From Corallium rubrum (taxonomy: Eukaryota; Cnidaria; Anthozoa; Scleralcyonacea; Coralliidae): a DNA stretch of 64,000 nucleotides. The position numbers and the translations under genes were made by a program. The notes beneath the pieces were generated by a model. The model worked only from the letters and a program-made list of their open reading frames with translations. It did not search any database and was not told the origin of the DNA. The DNA is taken from the NCBI GenBank assembly GCA_964035015.1, contig CAXIUP010000270.1:336001-400000 (forward strand). Direction: 5' to 3'. Each line of letters begins with the position of its first letter. Within the stretch, counting starts at the first letter, position 1. Positions 22,940 through 35,299 of this stretch are shown piece by piece.

Positions 22940-23138
22940 GCGTACTAGCCTGGTAACCACTAAAGACCTCTGCTTTCCTATTGGTTGAAATTTCGCGCGT
23001 TTTTAGTGGCTATATGAGTAAAACTGCAATCGTCATAAGTGGATTTAGCCCTGATGACGCGAAAATGAGATTAGTGGTTACCTGGCCCATATTTCTTTTG
23101 AAATTGGGCCAGGGTACCAGGCTACCAGCGTACCTCAG
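22940..23138. repeat. Inverted-repeat element (CTGGTAACCACTAA arms)
   Basis: The left arm has GCCTGGTAACCACTAA near 22949. The right arm has TTAGTGGTTACC near 23070 and ACCAGGCTACCAGCG at its end. This is MITE-like with no coding content. Confidence 0.55.
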
Positions 23139-23331
23139 TCAAGGTAGCTACAGAACTAATATCAGTGTCTGTAAATGTGATACAGAATTGATGTTTTGTT
23201 AAACACTTCTCTATCAAATTTACAGACACTGATATCAGTTCTGTATCTGGGTAAACAGACATTGATTGAACTTTAATTTATTTTGAATTTTCCTTGTGAA
23301 TTAGTAGTAAATAAATGATTTTAGAAGTAAT

Positions 23332-23470
23332 ATTTCAAATCCGAGTTAGTGTTCTAGACGTGGTTTCTAAATCCTATGTGACGTTAACAATAGCGAGGCG
23401 CAGCCGAGCTATTGTTAACGGCACGTGGGATTTGGCAACCAAGTCTAGAACACTAACTCGGATTTGAAAT
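23332..23470. repeat. Palindromic MITE, 139 bp
   Basis: ATTTCAAATCCGAGTTAGTG and its inverse form the ends, and the arms pair for about 50 bases. The centre is a GTTAACAATAGC / GCTATTGTTAAC hairpin. Confidence 0.85.
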
Positions 23471-23807
23471 AGCTTCTCACACATCATTAGATATTCATTG
23501 CAATGAGGGCAATCACAACAGACTAGTCGTCAAGCGCTTGCAGAGACAAGGAGAAATTTTGTTTTAAAACAGCCAGGAGTTTTGGTTCGCAAGACGTTGG
23601 ATTTATTGGATAACATACATTAGATTATGTTGAATAGCAGGATCAATTTAGCCAGGAGTGATATTGAGCAGAGAAAATATAGATGACAATTGGAATAATG
23701 TAGAACTTTACAAACTAAAGAAGACAGAAGATGTTAATAGTCGATACCGGAGAAAACAAAGCGTGAGGTGACTGTCTTGTATACTTTTATATGTACTTCA
23801 TAATATT

Positions 23808-23924
23808 ATGAAAGGTAGATGGATGTTTAAACTTCATTACTTCAATCAGTCTGCAAGCAACATCACTGTTTTAGTGCTTTTCGTAGGTTTCTGTCTGTCA
23901 TCGAATAACTTAAATTGCACCAAC
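23808..23924 (+). CDS. Signal-peptide-like first exon (left arm)
   Basis: ATG and 39 codons in phase 0, ending in CAAC/GTAAGT. The peptide starts MKGRWMFKLHYFNQ, has a hydrophobic core (NITVLVLFVGFCLS) and ends NNLNCTN, as expected for a secretory leader exon. No following exon was found before the arm ends, so this may be a captured first exon. It could be chance. Confidence 0.35.
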
Positions 23925-24414
23925 GTAAGTTTGGTTTCTTGTTAGTCTATTTTACTTGTAATGTATGTATCGCATGTAGTCGCCTATATTGTGAAGCGCT
24001 GTTAAGTAAAAAAATCTGTTGTATTTGGAACTGGTTTCTATAGCGACAGAAAATTGTATTGGGAAATGATTTCTAAATACAGCGTATTGTATTTAGAAAT
24101 GTTTTCTAAATGCAGTTTACTGTATTTAGAAAACATTTCTAAATACAGTATTGAAATTTTAAATTAACATATATATTGTTCTCGCACTTGAATTAATTGG
24201 TCTCTGGTTTAGACTGGGTTTCTAGGTAAGTACATGTGACGTAAATCAAGCAACCGGATTGGCCGAAATGCTATGAATATCTAATGACGCTGTCGCTATA
24301 GAAACCAGTTCCAAATACAACAGATTTTTTTACCTAACAGCGCTTCACAATATAAGCGACTACATGCGATACATATATTACAAGTAAAATAGACTAACAA
24401 GAAACCAAACTTAC

Positions 24415-24531
24415 GTTGGTGCAATTTAAGTTATTCGACGACAGATAGAAACCTACGAAAAGCACTAAAACAGTGATGTTGCTTGCAGACTGATTGAAGT
24501 AATGAAGTTTAAACATCCATCTACCTTTCAT
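24415..24531 (-). CDS. Signal-peptide-like first exon (right arm)
   Basis: Mirror copy of 23808-23924. The frame and donor site are kept; the visible changes include one Cys-to-Tyr substitution in the hydrophobic core. The same caution applies. Confidence 0.33.
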
Positions 24532-24839
24532 AATATTATGAAGTACATATAAAAGTATACAAGACAGTCACCTCACGCTTTGTTTTCTCCAGTATCGACT
24601 ATTAACATCTTCTGTCTTCTTTAGTTTGTAAAGTTCTACAATATTCCAATTGTCATCTATATTTTCTCTGCTCAATATCAGTCCTGGCCAAATTGATCCT
24701 GCTAATCAAGAAGAAAACATAATGAAATCAGTTACCGGGACGTTGTTGTGAAATGTGGTTATAAACGCCCATAAATTAAGACCAGTCTTACCTCAAATTT
24801 CTCTTTAAATACTGATTTCTTTGAGAAGCTATACCATAT

Positions 24840-24962
24840 CACTCGAAAGCCGTTTACTATATCTGATTTAAAAAACACCTCGAAGTGAGTTAAAAAACTC
24901 GCCTCGTTTTTTCGGGTTTTTTTTCAAATCAGATAATAAACACTTCTCGTGTATGATATATT
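24840..24962. repeat. Short inverted repeat
   Basis: TATATCTGATTTAAAAAACACC pairs imperfectly with TTTTTTCAAATCAGATAATA around an ACTCGCCTCG centre. MITE-like. Confidence 0.5.
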
Positions 24963-25009
24963 ACATATGAACACTCACAGAATTTCTTTCCATGCACTCG
25001 CATGTAGCC

Positions 25010-27065
25010 TTTACTTTTTGACGGGTTTTATCCATTTTCCAACCTTTGAAATAAGGTGATAAAAGGATAATCTAGCTCAAATAAAGCCTGTTGGTGGCTT
25101 CTGTAACAACAAGATGGCTATTTTTGTGCTAAATATGTATATCTGGCCTTATTTCAAAGGTTGAAAAAATGGCAAAAATCGGTCAAAATTAAAAATTTGG
25201 CGGGATTAACGTTTATTTTTTTCACCGATTTGGCCATTTTTGCAAACCTTGAAATATGGTCAAAACGATAATTTAACAACAAAAAAGCTGTATTTGTGCT
25301 GAATATTTCTTCATATATTCCTCCAACCCGGGGAGAGTGCTAATCTCGACACGCGTGGAGTCCCCTTACGCGCGAAATTATAGCAATTTGACCAATTTTG
25401 ACCATTTTTTAAACTTTCGAAATAGGGCCAAAAAATGACGATTTAGCACAAATAAAGCCTTCTTATTTTTACATGCAGAAGCAAGAAAAATGCATTATTG
25501 AGAAAATTTATCATTCTTTGACCTTTTTTTTAAAGTCGTTTAAAATATTAAGGGCCTGCTTTTTGCTGATTTTGGCTATAGGAGCAAGAAGGCTATATTT
25601 GTGCTAAATCTTCATATTTTAGCCTTATTTCTAAAGCTAACTTTAACCAAAAGTTAACCTTTACTTTTTACCGATTTTCGCCATTTTTTAACCTTCCAAA
25701 ACAGGGTCAAAACATCATGAATTAGCTCAAATATATAGGCTTTTTTTAGCTTTTGAAGCAACAAGTAGGTTTTACTTGTGCTAAATCTACATATTTTAGC
25801 CTTATTTCAAAAGTTGGAAAATTGGCCAAAATCGATCAGAATCTAAAGGGGTTAACCTTTATTTTCTGACCGCTTTAGCCCCTTTTTTAAGCTTCCAAAT
25901 TCGGTCAAAAAATGATAATTTAGCTGAAATATAGGCTTTTTTAGCTTTTGAAGCAACAAGTAGGTTTTACTTGCGCTAAAACTACTTACTGTATTTTAGC
26001 CTTATTTCAAAAGTTGGAAGAAATGGCCAAAATCGATCAAAATCTAAAAGGATTAACCTTTACTTTCTGACGGATTTTGGTCATTTTTTAACATATTTTA
26101 GCCTTATTTCTAAAGTTAAAAAATTGGCCAAAATCGATCAAATTCTAAAGGGGTTTAACCTTCCAAATATACTATCAAAAAATGAGACTCAAACATAGCC
26201 TTTTTTAGCTTCTGAAACTAGGTACAAGTAGGCTTTATTTGTGCTAAATCGATCTACATATTTTATCTTTATTTCAAAACATGGAATTGATCAAAATGTA
26301 AAGGGATTAATCCCTTTACATTTTGATCAATTCCATGTTTTGAAATAAAGATAAAATATGTAGATCGATTTAGCACAAATAAAGCCTACTTTTTGACCGA
26401 TTTTGGCTAATTTATTGAGCTTCCAAATACGCTTAGAAAATGATAATTTAGCTCAAATATAGGCATTTTTAGCTTCTGTATAGCAACAAGAAGTTTCTAT
26501 TTGTGCTAAATCTTCATATGTTAGCTATGTTTTAAAAGTTGAAAATATGGCCAAAATCGATCAAAATATAATGGGGTTAACCTTTACATTTTGACCGATT
26601 TTGGCCATTTTTAACCTTCCAAATATACTGTCAAAAAGTGAGACTCAAACGTAGCCTTTTTTAGCTTCTGAAACTACAAGTAGGTTTTATTTGTGCTAAA
26701 TGTACATATTTTATCTTTATTCAAAACTTGCAAAAGTGGAAAAAAATTGATCAAAATGTAAATGGATTAATCTTTACTTTTTCACCGATTTTGGCTATTT
26801 TTTTAAGGTTCCAAATACGCTCAAAAAATGATAATTTAGCTTAAATATAGGCATTTTTTAGCTTCTGTATAGCAACAAGAAGTTTCTATTTGTGCTAAAT
26901 CTTCATATTTTAGCCATGTTTTAAAAGTTGAAAAAATGGTCGAAATCGATCAAAATATAAAGGGGTTAACCTTTACATTTTTACCGATTTTGGCCATTTT
27001 TAACCTTCCAAATATACTATCAAAAAATGAGACTCAAACATAGCCTTATTACTTATACAAATAAA
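25010..27065. repeat. Degenerate satellite, period about 190-200 bp
   Basis: Recurring blocks such as GGTTAACCTTTACTTTTT, CCGATTTTGGCCATTTTT, AACCTTCCAAATA and TTTGTGCTAAATC occur in the same order. Starts lie near 25648, 25850, 26050, 26385, 26575, 26765 and 26960, with earlier diverged units from 25010. One stray piece lies at 29456-29490. No coding content. Confidence 0.8.
26226..26391. repeat. Perfect palindrome, 2 x 83 bp, no spacer
   Basis: Perfectly symmetric about GGGATT|AATCCC (26308/26309). The two halves are one satellite segment in opposite orientations. Confidence 0.95.
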
Positions 27066-27257
27066 AACTTCTTGTTGTTAGAAGCTAAGAAAAGGCTATG
27101 CTTGAGGGAGTTTTTCAAGAACTATCAAAATTATATCAGAACTATAAAAAACTCACGAGGGCATGTTTTTCCAAATTGCACGAAAAGCCATGCTATTACT
27201 TATTAATAATAATACACATGAAAAAAATGTCCAAGTCAACTGTACTTACATTACAGT

Positions 27258-27352
27258 GTCCCTTCGGCAGTGTCCACTCCTCGTATATTTGGTTGTAAAC
27301 CTGTAAACTGTCCTTTCGGCAATGTCCACTCCTCGTATATTTGGTTGTTGAT
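27258..27352. repeat. Tandem duplication, about 50 bp x 2
   Basis: TCCACTCCTCGTATATTTGG with its flanks occurs twice, each preceded by TTCGGCA. An (AT)n tract follows at 27352-27372. Confidence 0.8.
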
Positions 27353-27826
27353 GTATATATATATATATATATACCAATCAAACATATTCACACGCATAAA
27401 TCACACTATACCTCATGCCACTATAATCTGCCACCAACAGATTATACGCGCACACGTCATCCCTAATATTGATAACCTCATAATTTGAATTTGACATACA
27501 CATTATCACGTGACACATATTACAAACACGCACTCCTTCAATCAATCAAATCTCCGCTAGACGATACTGAGCGGAGAACCTCACAAGAGAGAACCTCCCA
27601 TTTTTAAACTGTAAAAGAAAAATCCTTACGATGGCACAAAGAGTTGGAATGTCTCGAAAAAACAACACATTCGGTAGAGCTTCTTTACCTTTATATTATC
27701 GCAATGCACTATAAACTAACATCAAACTCTCTCCCTCTAATCCCCTTTCTTACACTTCTAAATCTCCTATCTTTATACGATACAAGGATACGCACAACAG
27801 AACTCCTGTTCCCCTAAAAATCCCTT

Positions 27827-27850
27827 CTGATGAAGACTGTAAGGTCGAAA
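27827..27850 (+). ncRNA. Hammerhead-like core, Penelope-type
   Basis: CTGATGA at 27827-27833, a GAC...GTC stem II with loop TGTAAG, then GAAA at 27847-27850 followed by CGCGTC. This matches the hammerhead core in sequence and order. Flanking stems I and III are not convincing, so it is probably a decayed Penelope-like remnant. Confidence 0.4.
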
Positions 27851-28338
27851 CGCGTCAGGGGGTGCCGACTTTACAGAAAAAAAATACCTTTTTCCCAACG
27901 CAGTCATATCCATTCACCCTAATATCCTCCACGTCTCCTTTCTCTCTCAAATTCATACTCTACACTCTATACTCTACCTAAAGCCTTTACTAATAATGAA
28001 AATCACATCTTCATTTTATATATACATATCTCTTAAATAAGTTTATTTCAGTAATCCTCCAATGCGATGGTTCTGCTTAAGAACCTAGCTTGTATTGTTT
28101 GATAATCTGTATTACACACAGTGTTTAACACCATTGTGGGTCCAATTACCTGTCTATCAATGAAAATCAAGTTTGCTATATAGGTATAGTTTTATAGCTT
28201 TACATGTATTTGTGTACACGCTAACCCAACAGTTCGCACATTTTAACAAATCTGATTGGCTAATGTGCTTTTGGATGTTCAAAGTTTTTGCAGGAGCCAA
28301 TCAAATCTCTTAACGCCTTATTGTGCACTTCATGTAAT

Positions 28339-28490
28339 AGATCAAACATGCGAGGAAGAGTGTTTCATCCAATATCCAGTCACTGAGAAGTGGTTGAAAA
28401 ACGAGGCCGTAGGCCAAGCTTTTTAACCAATTTCTAGGTGACTTGATAGAGGATGAAAAACTCTTTCGAGTGTTTGATCTAGCTTCTCAA
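28339..28490. repeat. Inverted-repeat MITE
   Basis: AGATCAAACA ... TTTCATCC pairs with GGATGAAA ... GAGTGTTTGATCT, with an imperfect centre containing GAGGCCGTAGGCC. Confidence 0.65.
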
Positions 28491-31400
28491 ACAAGTCAGT
28501 ATTTTATGCAAAAATTGGGTTTAACGTTGTCAAAATTCTATGCTAATTAAGATCGGGTATCCAGTTCACAGTCTCAGTACTGATTTCCTTTGTTTTCATC
28601 TTATGAATTATTAATGAGTTTGAGAAGTCAACAGTTCATTGAAACAAAAGTATACTTCCTTGGGAAATTTAGTGAGTTTTCGTTCTTCAAAGAGGCAATT
28701 ATATGCACTAGAGTATTTAAATAATAGTCAATAATTGGTTTGTGATACTGTTGATATATAAATACTACTAAAATTACCAGAATGTCTTTTTTGAAAGAAA
28801 GGTTGTTCAAAAGGTGGCCAAATATTCATTTTATATGACATCAAGCCTAGAAATGCAGCAACAAGCAACATCTCTGTAGTTTACAACCTCGCACGCAATG
28901 TTTTATCTCCGCTACCACAGCCCCTATGCGGTTGTCTAGTTTAGTAACTCTTGTCTTGATGACAAAAGAAACTTCATAATGTTAAAATAAACCTAGTTGA
29001 CGCACAAGATACAACAGTCATGCATATTCCCAGCTATTATTTGCATTGGCATCACATCCTAGTTATACGATAGAACAACTGCACGACTACTGCAGAACGC
29101 TACAGTAAGGAAATTAGAGTGGGTGCGCGTTACAACCCCTGCCTTTTTTGCCACACCTGTCAATTTTTTGCGTATTCTGCATATCTAGTATCCCAAATTA
29201 TTTAGAAATCAGAACGATTTTGTCTTTTTTTGCGTACCAACCCTGCCCTCAGGATTTTCTAGTTGCGCGTTTATATTTACCCAACGACAAGCTATCAATA
29301 TGGCATTCCGCATTCGAGACCGAGCTCCGAAATATCTCGGGAGTGTACCCTAAAATAGTGTAATGTTGCAATCGAATTCGACAAAACAAAATAACCATTT
29401 ACAACCTCCTATATTTACCAAGTCGCCAATTCGAGTAAATAGCACCGCAGACCTATTTTTAACCTTCCAAATACGGTCAAAAAATTATAATTCAGATCCC
29501 TTAAAGTGCTTATATCACTTGTGGGGTTTTAACATATTTAAATAGATCAAAAAAAGTTAGTTAATTAGTTGTTTTGCCGTCTGACATCTTTTGTACCCTT
29601 TGCTATTGTTTTCCAGTCAACTATTGACAACAACAACTTTTTGAACTTCTCGAAATTTTTGCATAAAAAGCTTGGTGTATCACAAGACTTTCTGTTCAAA
29701 ATTAATACGTATCGTGTGACGTCCAGTCGATCCAGATCAAAATCTGACTAAAATCTGCCAAGTAGATGTAAAGATAAGTAAGTTTTTGTTGCGTTTACAA
29801 ATTACGATCGTCTGATGATTATGTTGCTATAGCTTCAGGATATTACCTTGCGATCGTCTGCCCAATCACGCGCTAAGTTCACGCAGGTACAGATACATGT
29901 AGAACCATTCATGTTCTATAATATATGGCCAGGGTTCTTCGTACAGTTGTTTATAATAAACAGTTTATTGAACTCAAATCAAAATGCGGAGACAGTCCAC
30001 AATCTCCAGTATACACAATTTGTTATGATCTGACATGCAAAACACTCTACAAACAGACTCAACATGCCAGACCATATTAAAGTTGAATATAAAGCTTCTA
30101 ATATTTATTCGCGCCTTCCGTTCGGCAGACAATAAATCCTTTCGTCCAGACCATATTCAATTAGCCATGCAGCTAAGCCTAGAAAGTCGTTGTTTCGAGA
30201 AAAAAATTGATCGCGCCTTTGCGTTTCTCCGCCATTGTTGTATTCGCCAGTCGCAAACAAAACCACGCGTGTGCAGTGCTATTCTAATATATTGCGGGGG
30301 GAAACTTCTTTCACTCTCGATATATTATAATGCAGCAGGATTTTATAGGATTTTACACGTCTTTCAAGAAATACACATAGATAAGGTACAAACCTGATAC
30401 TACAGTGTTTCACATTTTCACTGGTTTTAGCCGGGGGCGCCTTTCAACTACGACAAGTATGTATGCAACCTCGTACCCTGAGTCTTATCTCCCCTCCCCC
30501 GTCCTTACCCAACCACTGCGAATGCGAAACGACCCTGGTCCAGGCTGGTCACGTGCTGCCCAAAATATGGGCAGTACAAAATAAATTTAGTGTGGGTAGG
30601 GTGGTACAAAAAAACTTTCTCGACTTACCGACCGTCCAGATGAAATGTCACGACTCACGAGAAAGGTGAACAACTGCTTGGAGAAACAATCCGAAACGAG
30701 ATATAATTTAATAAGAATGCCAAAGTCTCAAAGATCAATATTTTGCTGGCTTTGTAGTGCTGGCGATATGTGTCATTGATGGGAGAATATTCGTTTTAAG
30801 CATTGGAATCGCGAGGCTTTTAACTGGACGTATTCATTTAAATATAACGGCAGCTTTCGCGTGTGGTATTCAACAACGTACAGGCGAAACACATACGTAT
30901 TTTATTGTTTATGTTGAGAGTTTGAAACAGTCTTCCATTTCATTATCAACTGTGTGGTTTACTGTGCTGCGTTGTTTTGACCAGTTCTCATGCGGACAAA
31001 ATTATGGTCAGTTGCTCACAAATATATTTGATATAAAATGCCAATTTTCAAGTTCATTTTAAAAAGCTTAGTCGATATCCGTACCTATTATATTACTCAT
31101 TCTTGTCTGGCGTGAAAACCACTCACAGCAGGTGGTCTCAGCAAATTTGTGAATTAGCATGCCATAATAACACAAAAATAATACCACAATATATCATTTG
31201 AATCGTTTTCACCTCTACTATTCAAATTTTGGGTTGTCGGGTCTTGTCAGACAACCCATTTTGCAAATTATGCTAATTTATGCTAATCATTATTAATAAT
31301 ATTATAATCTACAACAAAATGTTAAATATTTAAACAATAAATGACTTTAGCACCAAACTTTGGGGAAGTAAAATGAAAAGCACTATTTCACAAATTCAAA

Positions 31401-32040
31401 TTGAAAAAATTAAAGCAATATAATAAAATGCGAATATTATATTCATTTTTTAGTATTTTTCATTGGGCGACCCCCCGTGGTGCCGTCGAGCGGGATCGTC
31501 ACTTATTTTGGAAATTTACAAATTAAAACAGAATTATACAAGAACATACAACCATAATACATCATTAAGATCATTTTTAAGTCAGCTATTCAGATTTGTT
31601 GTTATTTTGCACGATATTTACTCCTGTTTGCCATTACAACGCCGACAAGTCGAGGCAAATTTTGTTCGACAAATGGCCCATGGGCTGAGATCGTTTTCGT
31701 CACATTTTACCAAATTACTGCTAATCTACGAAATAATTACATCAAACAAATGCTTATACTCACTTTAGGAGTTGTTACAGCAAAAAATTTGGTTGGTTTC
31801 GCTTATATATTGACCAAAAAAAGCCACGTCACGCCACGCCACGAGCTGATTTCCGGATCAAATTTCCTCGCTTCAGAGCTCGGGTAGTACTTCATGGCAT
31901 AACATTATAAAGGTCTCATTTTAAAAAGGGATCTTTCAGTCATTTTAAGCCCATGGGGAGTAATTTTGGTCAAAACCTCTCAGATCCACAACGAGTCGAA
32001 GTTATCGTTCACCGGTGGACGATGACAATAGGGCCGGACG
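28491..32040. other. Long stretch without a supported gene
   Basis: Several open frames of 60-120 codons occur (for example 30035-30397 and 30757-31062), but none shows motifs, splice phasing or a family resemblance. One hairpin, GGGTTGTC ... GACAACCC, is at 31231-31258. Otherwise AT-rich. Confidence 0.45.
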
Positions 32041-32194
32041 AGAATAGACCTTTCCGCACGAAGTGCGTGGATAACGCGTTGAGAGATTTGATTGGCTCTC
32101 GCAAAACTTCGGACAATCATTGGACATTAGCCAATCAGATTTGTCAAAAAGAACGATCATGGGATCCATTCACTTCATGCGGAAAGGTCTATTG
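32041..32194. repeat. Inverted-repeat MITE
   Basis: AATAGACCTTTCCGCACGAAGTG near 32043 pairs with CACTTCATGCGGAAAGGTCTATT at 32171-32193. No coding content. Confidence 0.7.
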
Positions 32195-33126
32195 GCGAGG
32201 GACTATAATTTACTACGACGTGTTATTAATATAGTCCGAAAAGCGGCGGGTATTAGGTTGTTGCGTTTAAAACGATCAAAACTAAAAGATACGTAACAAG
32301 TTAACTTGAACGGGGGTTTCTTTATCGGACAAGAAGTTTGTGTCTTTGTGACAGCCAAGAAGCAGAAAAATCGATAAGACATGCCGCTTTCTTGAAGTCT
32401 ACTGAAAGTACTATTTCTTTAATTAAACAACAGTGCATTCAGAAATGAAGAACAGGCCCGGATTTACCAATTTTGGGCCTACAGGCTAAGTGTGACGAGG
32501 GGTGGTCCGGGGGCATGTCCCCCCGGCATTTTTTTTGAATTTTGGGTCTCTGAAACAGCATTTCCCGCATTTTGAGGACACTTTTGAGCAAAATATAAAG
32601 GTATGAAATTTTTTAACAGTTTCTCATCATTTTTTCCCGTCCCAAAACGTGGGCCGTCCAAATTGTGAGTCTACAGGCTATATAGCCTGCTTGCACCTTG
32701 CTGCTAATTTCATAGAATTCAAAGCAATCAACGGTGTCTAATTGAAAGAAAAATGAAACTTGTGGTGCACAATTCTAGGGGATTTTTTTAAATTTGGGTC
32801 TCTAAAATGGCATTTCCCGCGATCTGACAGCACATTTGAGCAAAATTTTGAAAGTTTTAAAACATACTTTTAATGGCACGTTTTAGCATTTTTACAAAAA
32901 TTGGATGATTTTTCAACTTTATTGAGAAAATTACAGCATTATATATTTACAAAGCCAACTAAAATATTAGTTAGGCTAGCGAAACGAGACAGGCCGAGGC
33001 GCATTCCTACCTTGTGGTCTCAGGTCCGCGCAGGCGGTTTACTTAGTGTACAGTATTACCTTCGGCGTGTATGACGTATCACGTAAACGGCACGGTGACG
33101 CGTAGTTATGATATTAGAGACTTTAA

Positions 33127-33482
33127 GATCTACGACGCGGCTAGCTCGACGACGCGTCCTTAAAAAGCAATGCATTTAAATGAAGACGGTAAATTAACTG
33201 TCTGTTTCATGTTTAAGCTTGTTTAATGACTTTCAAGACGCTCCAGTTCTTGCTAAAACGGCTTTAGTGTCTGAGCTGAAGTCAACGTTAAGAAACAGCT
33301 GTCACTTGTCAACGTGTTCGCGTTGTTCTGAAGACGTAAAAATGCTGAGAGTGGCGTTGTTCATAGAACGAGGACGGTATTGATATATACTCCTGGGATT
33401 ACAAATTATTCATTCACTTTGTTTTAATTAAGAATTCTTTTGTTTTTAAGGCGCGTCGTCAAGCTTAGGCGCGTCGTGGATC
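33127..33482. mobile_element. TTAA-flanked MITE with ACGACGCG ends, 356 bp
   Basis: TTAA at 33123-33126 and 33483-33486. The ends start GATCTACGACGCG and GATCCACGACGCG, each with a second ACGACGCG copy inside. It differs from the Kolobok ends, so it belongs to another TTAA-targeting family such as piggyBac-like. No coding content. Confidence 0.65.
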
Positions 33483-33489
33483 TTAATTA

Positions 33490-34906
33490 AACTAACTAAA
33501 ATGAGTAATGACAAGCCAACATGTCATTTTGGTGTAATTATTAGAACAAATGTGCGCCACGCGGCGCCAGCATACTACGTATATTTCTGCACCAATATAA
33601 TGTAGGTTCACGAATAAACCGCGCCGAAGATCTTCGGCACATCCTACAAACTTTCCACCGTGGTTAAACTCCTAGCAGACTGCAGTTTTCTATAGTATTA
33701 GTCTGAGAGCATGTCTTGGATGTGTTTGCCTTTGTCAATTGTCCTGAGCAGTAAAATGTTAGATGTTCGTCTAAGTCACTCAGCCAACCTAACATGAAGT
33801 AGCTAAGAGGGCTGCGATCCTTTGCGCTGACCAAATGCATTGTGGCTTCTGTCTGTAGACAAGTTGCTGTTGCTGAAATCTCTATTGAATAAAACTTACT
33901 GGAAGTCGAAGATTCATTGGGGAAAAAACACCTAACTTGTAGGTAACTTGGTACTGTTGTAATTTGGTACAACAACAGATGAATACTTGGAAAAAGTCAA
34001 GATTTGAAAGTCAAAAAAATCAAATGTCGTTTAATAAATTGTATCGTACTGTCGTGCATAATTTATTCGTAATTCGTAATTCAATCCCAGATTGAGTTTC
34101 TAGGTCCGGTAACCGGACCTAGAAAAGTGCTTGGATAAAACCCTGGCCTATCGGTAAATCGGGGCCTGATGCAGGCAGATGACAACAAAAGTTCAACATT
34201 TCACCTTTGCCTTATTAAATGTGTCTACTGGCTTGCTATAGCATTATAGAATGATCTTGGTTTCAAATATTTTACTATTTTAGTACTGTTTATTTTTGTT
34301 TTCTTTGTCGTTGATTACTATTGTTCGATATTTTAATATACTTCGCCGAATGGAGGAGCGGCAACAGTTTTCGTTGTGACGTATTCATATTTCACGATCA
34401 AGCGACGAAAGATCAAATTTGCGGAGTAACTGGAGTTTACATAAATAGAAAAATGATAAGATACCGATTAATCGACTATATATTGTATAATTTAATTATT
34501 TAAGCACCCAGGCTGACGATTATTAAACGAATGAGAATATCAAAAACTTTCTTCATTGTAAACTTAAATAAACACAGCGATTTACTATAAACTTTAGTTT
34601 ACAAACAATAGCTGTCAAAACAACTTCTTTCAATTTTAAAATCGTGTCACCGGTTTAACCATTCATTTCAAAATCTAATACCAGAAAGCAAGACAAGATA
34701 CGTATACATGCATTTCTTCGACAACGCGAGGTCAAGCATTGATACGCAGGGGACCCTCCAACAGTCGGAAATTTTGATAGACGACACGTGACCAGCCTGG
34801 ATCAGGGTCTTTTCGTAGCGGTGAGCGGGGGCAGTCCGCTGCCCTGGGTACGAGGTCGGTATGTATGTCGTTAAACCTGGTAATTTTACCCCCAGGAAAG
34901 TTTACA
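33490..34906. other. No gene seen
   Basis: Only short open frames without motifs. Confidence 0.4.
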
Positions 34907-35078
<172 letters not shown>

Positions 35079-35154
35079 TGTATCGTGTGAATTTTCGCCA
35101 CTCATCACAATACTTCAAAGTTTCTGGGAAACTTTGCAGAAACTTTGCACTAAA

Positions 35155-35262
35155 AATGACGACTCCTTAAAAAAAGACGATCCCTTGAGAAAAAGATGGC
35201 TCCGTAAAAAAGAAACATACGATCCCTTAAAGAACAAGATGGCTTGACTAAGACGTCCCCCT
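35155..35262. repeat. Second block of GACGAnCCCTTAAAAA minisatellite
   Basis: Diverged units (GACGACTCCTTAAAAA, GACGATCCCTTGAGAAA and similar) related to those at 20970-21211. Confidence 0.5.
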
Positions 35263-35299
35263 GAAAGCAGTTTGTGCACCACGTGAGTAGCCTGTATTT

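Larger units (their letters stand above)
23636..24703. repeat. Foldback: two 414-bp inverted arms
   Basis: Arms 23636-24049 and 24290-24703 have exactly equal length and differ at only a few bases. A 240-bp centre holds repeats of TTTCTAAATACAG. Equal length and high identity imply a recent inverted duplication or ongoing gene conversion. Each arm contains the same signal-peptide-like exon with a donor site. Confidence 0.9.

Noticed and set aside
25010..27065. CRISPR-like array
   Set aside because: Units are about 195 bp, degenerate throughout and eukaryotic in context; no short identical repeats with unique spacers.
28491..31062. Several 60-120 codon frames on the plus strand
   Set aside because: No recognisable domain, no consistent splice phasing and no family resemblance; AT-rich DNA gives such frames by chance.
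31953..32234. 93-codon open frame
   Set aside because: Overlaps an inverted-repeat MITE (32041-32194), so the frame is incidental.
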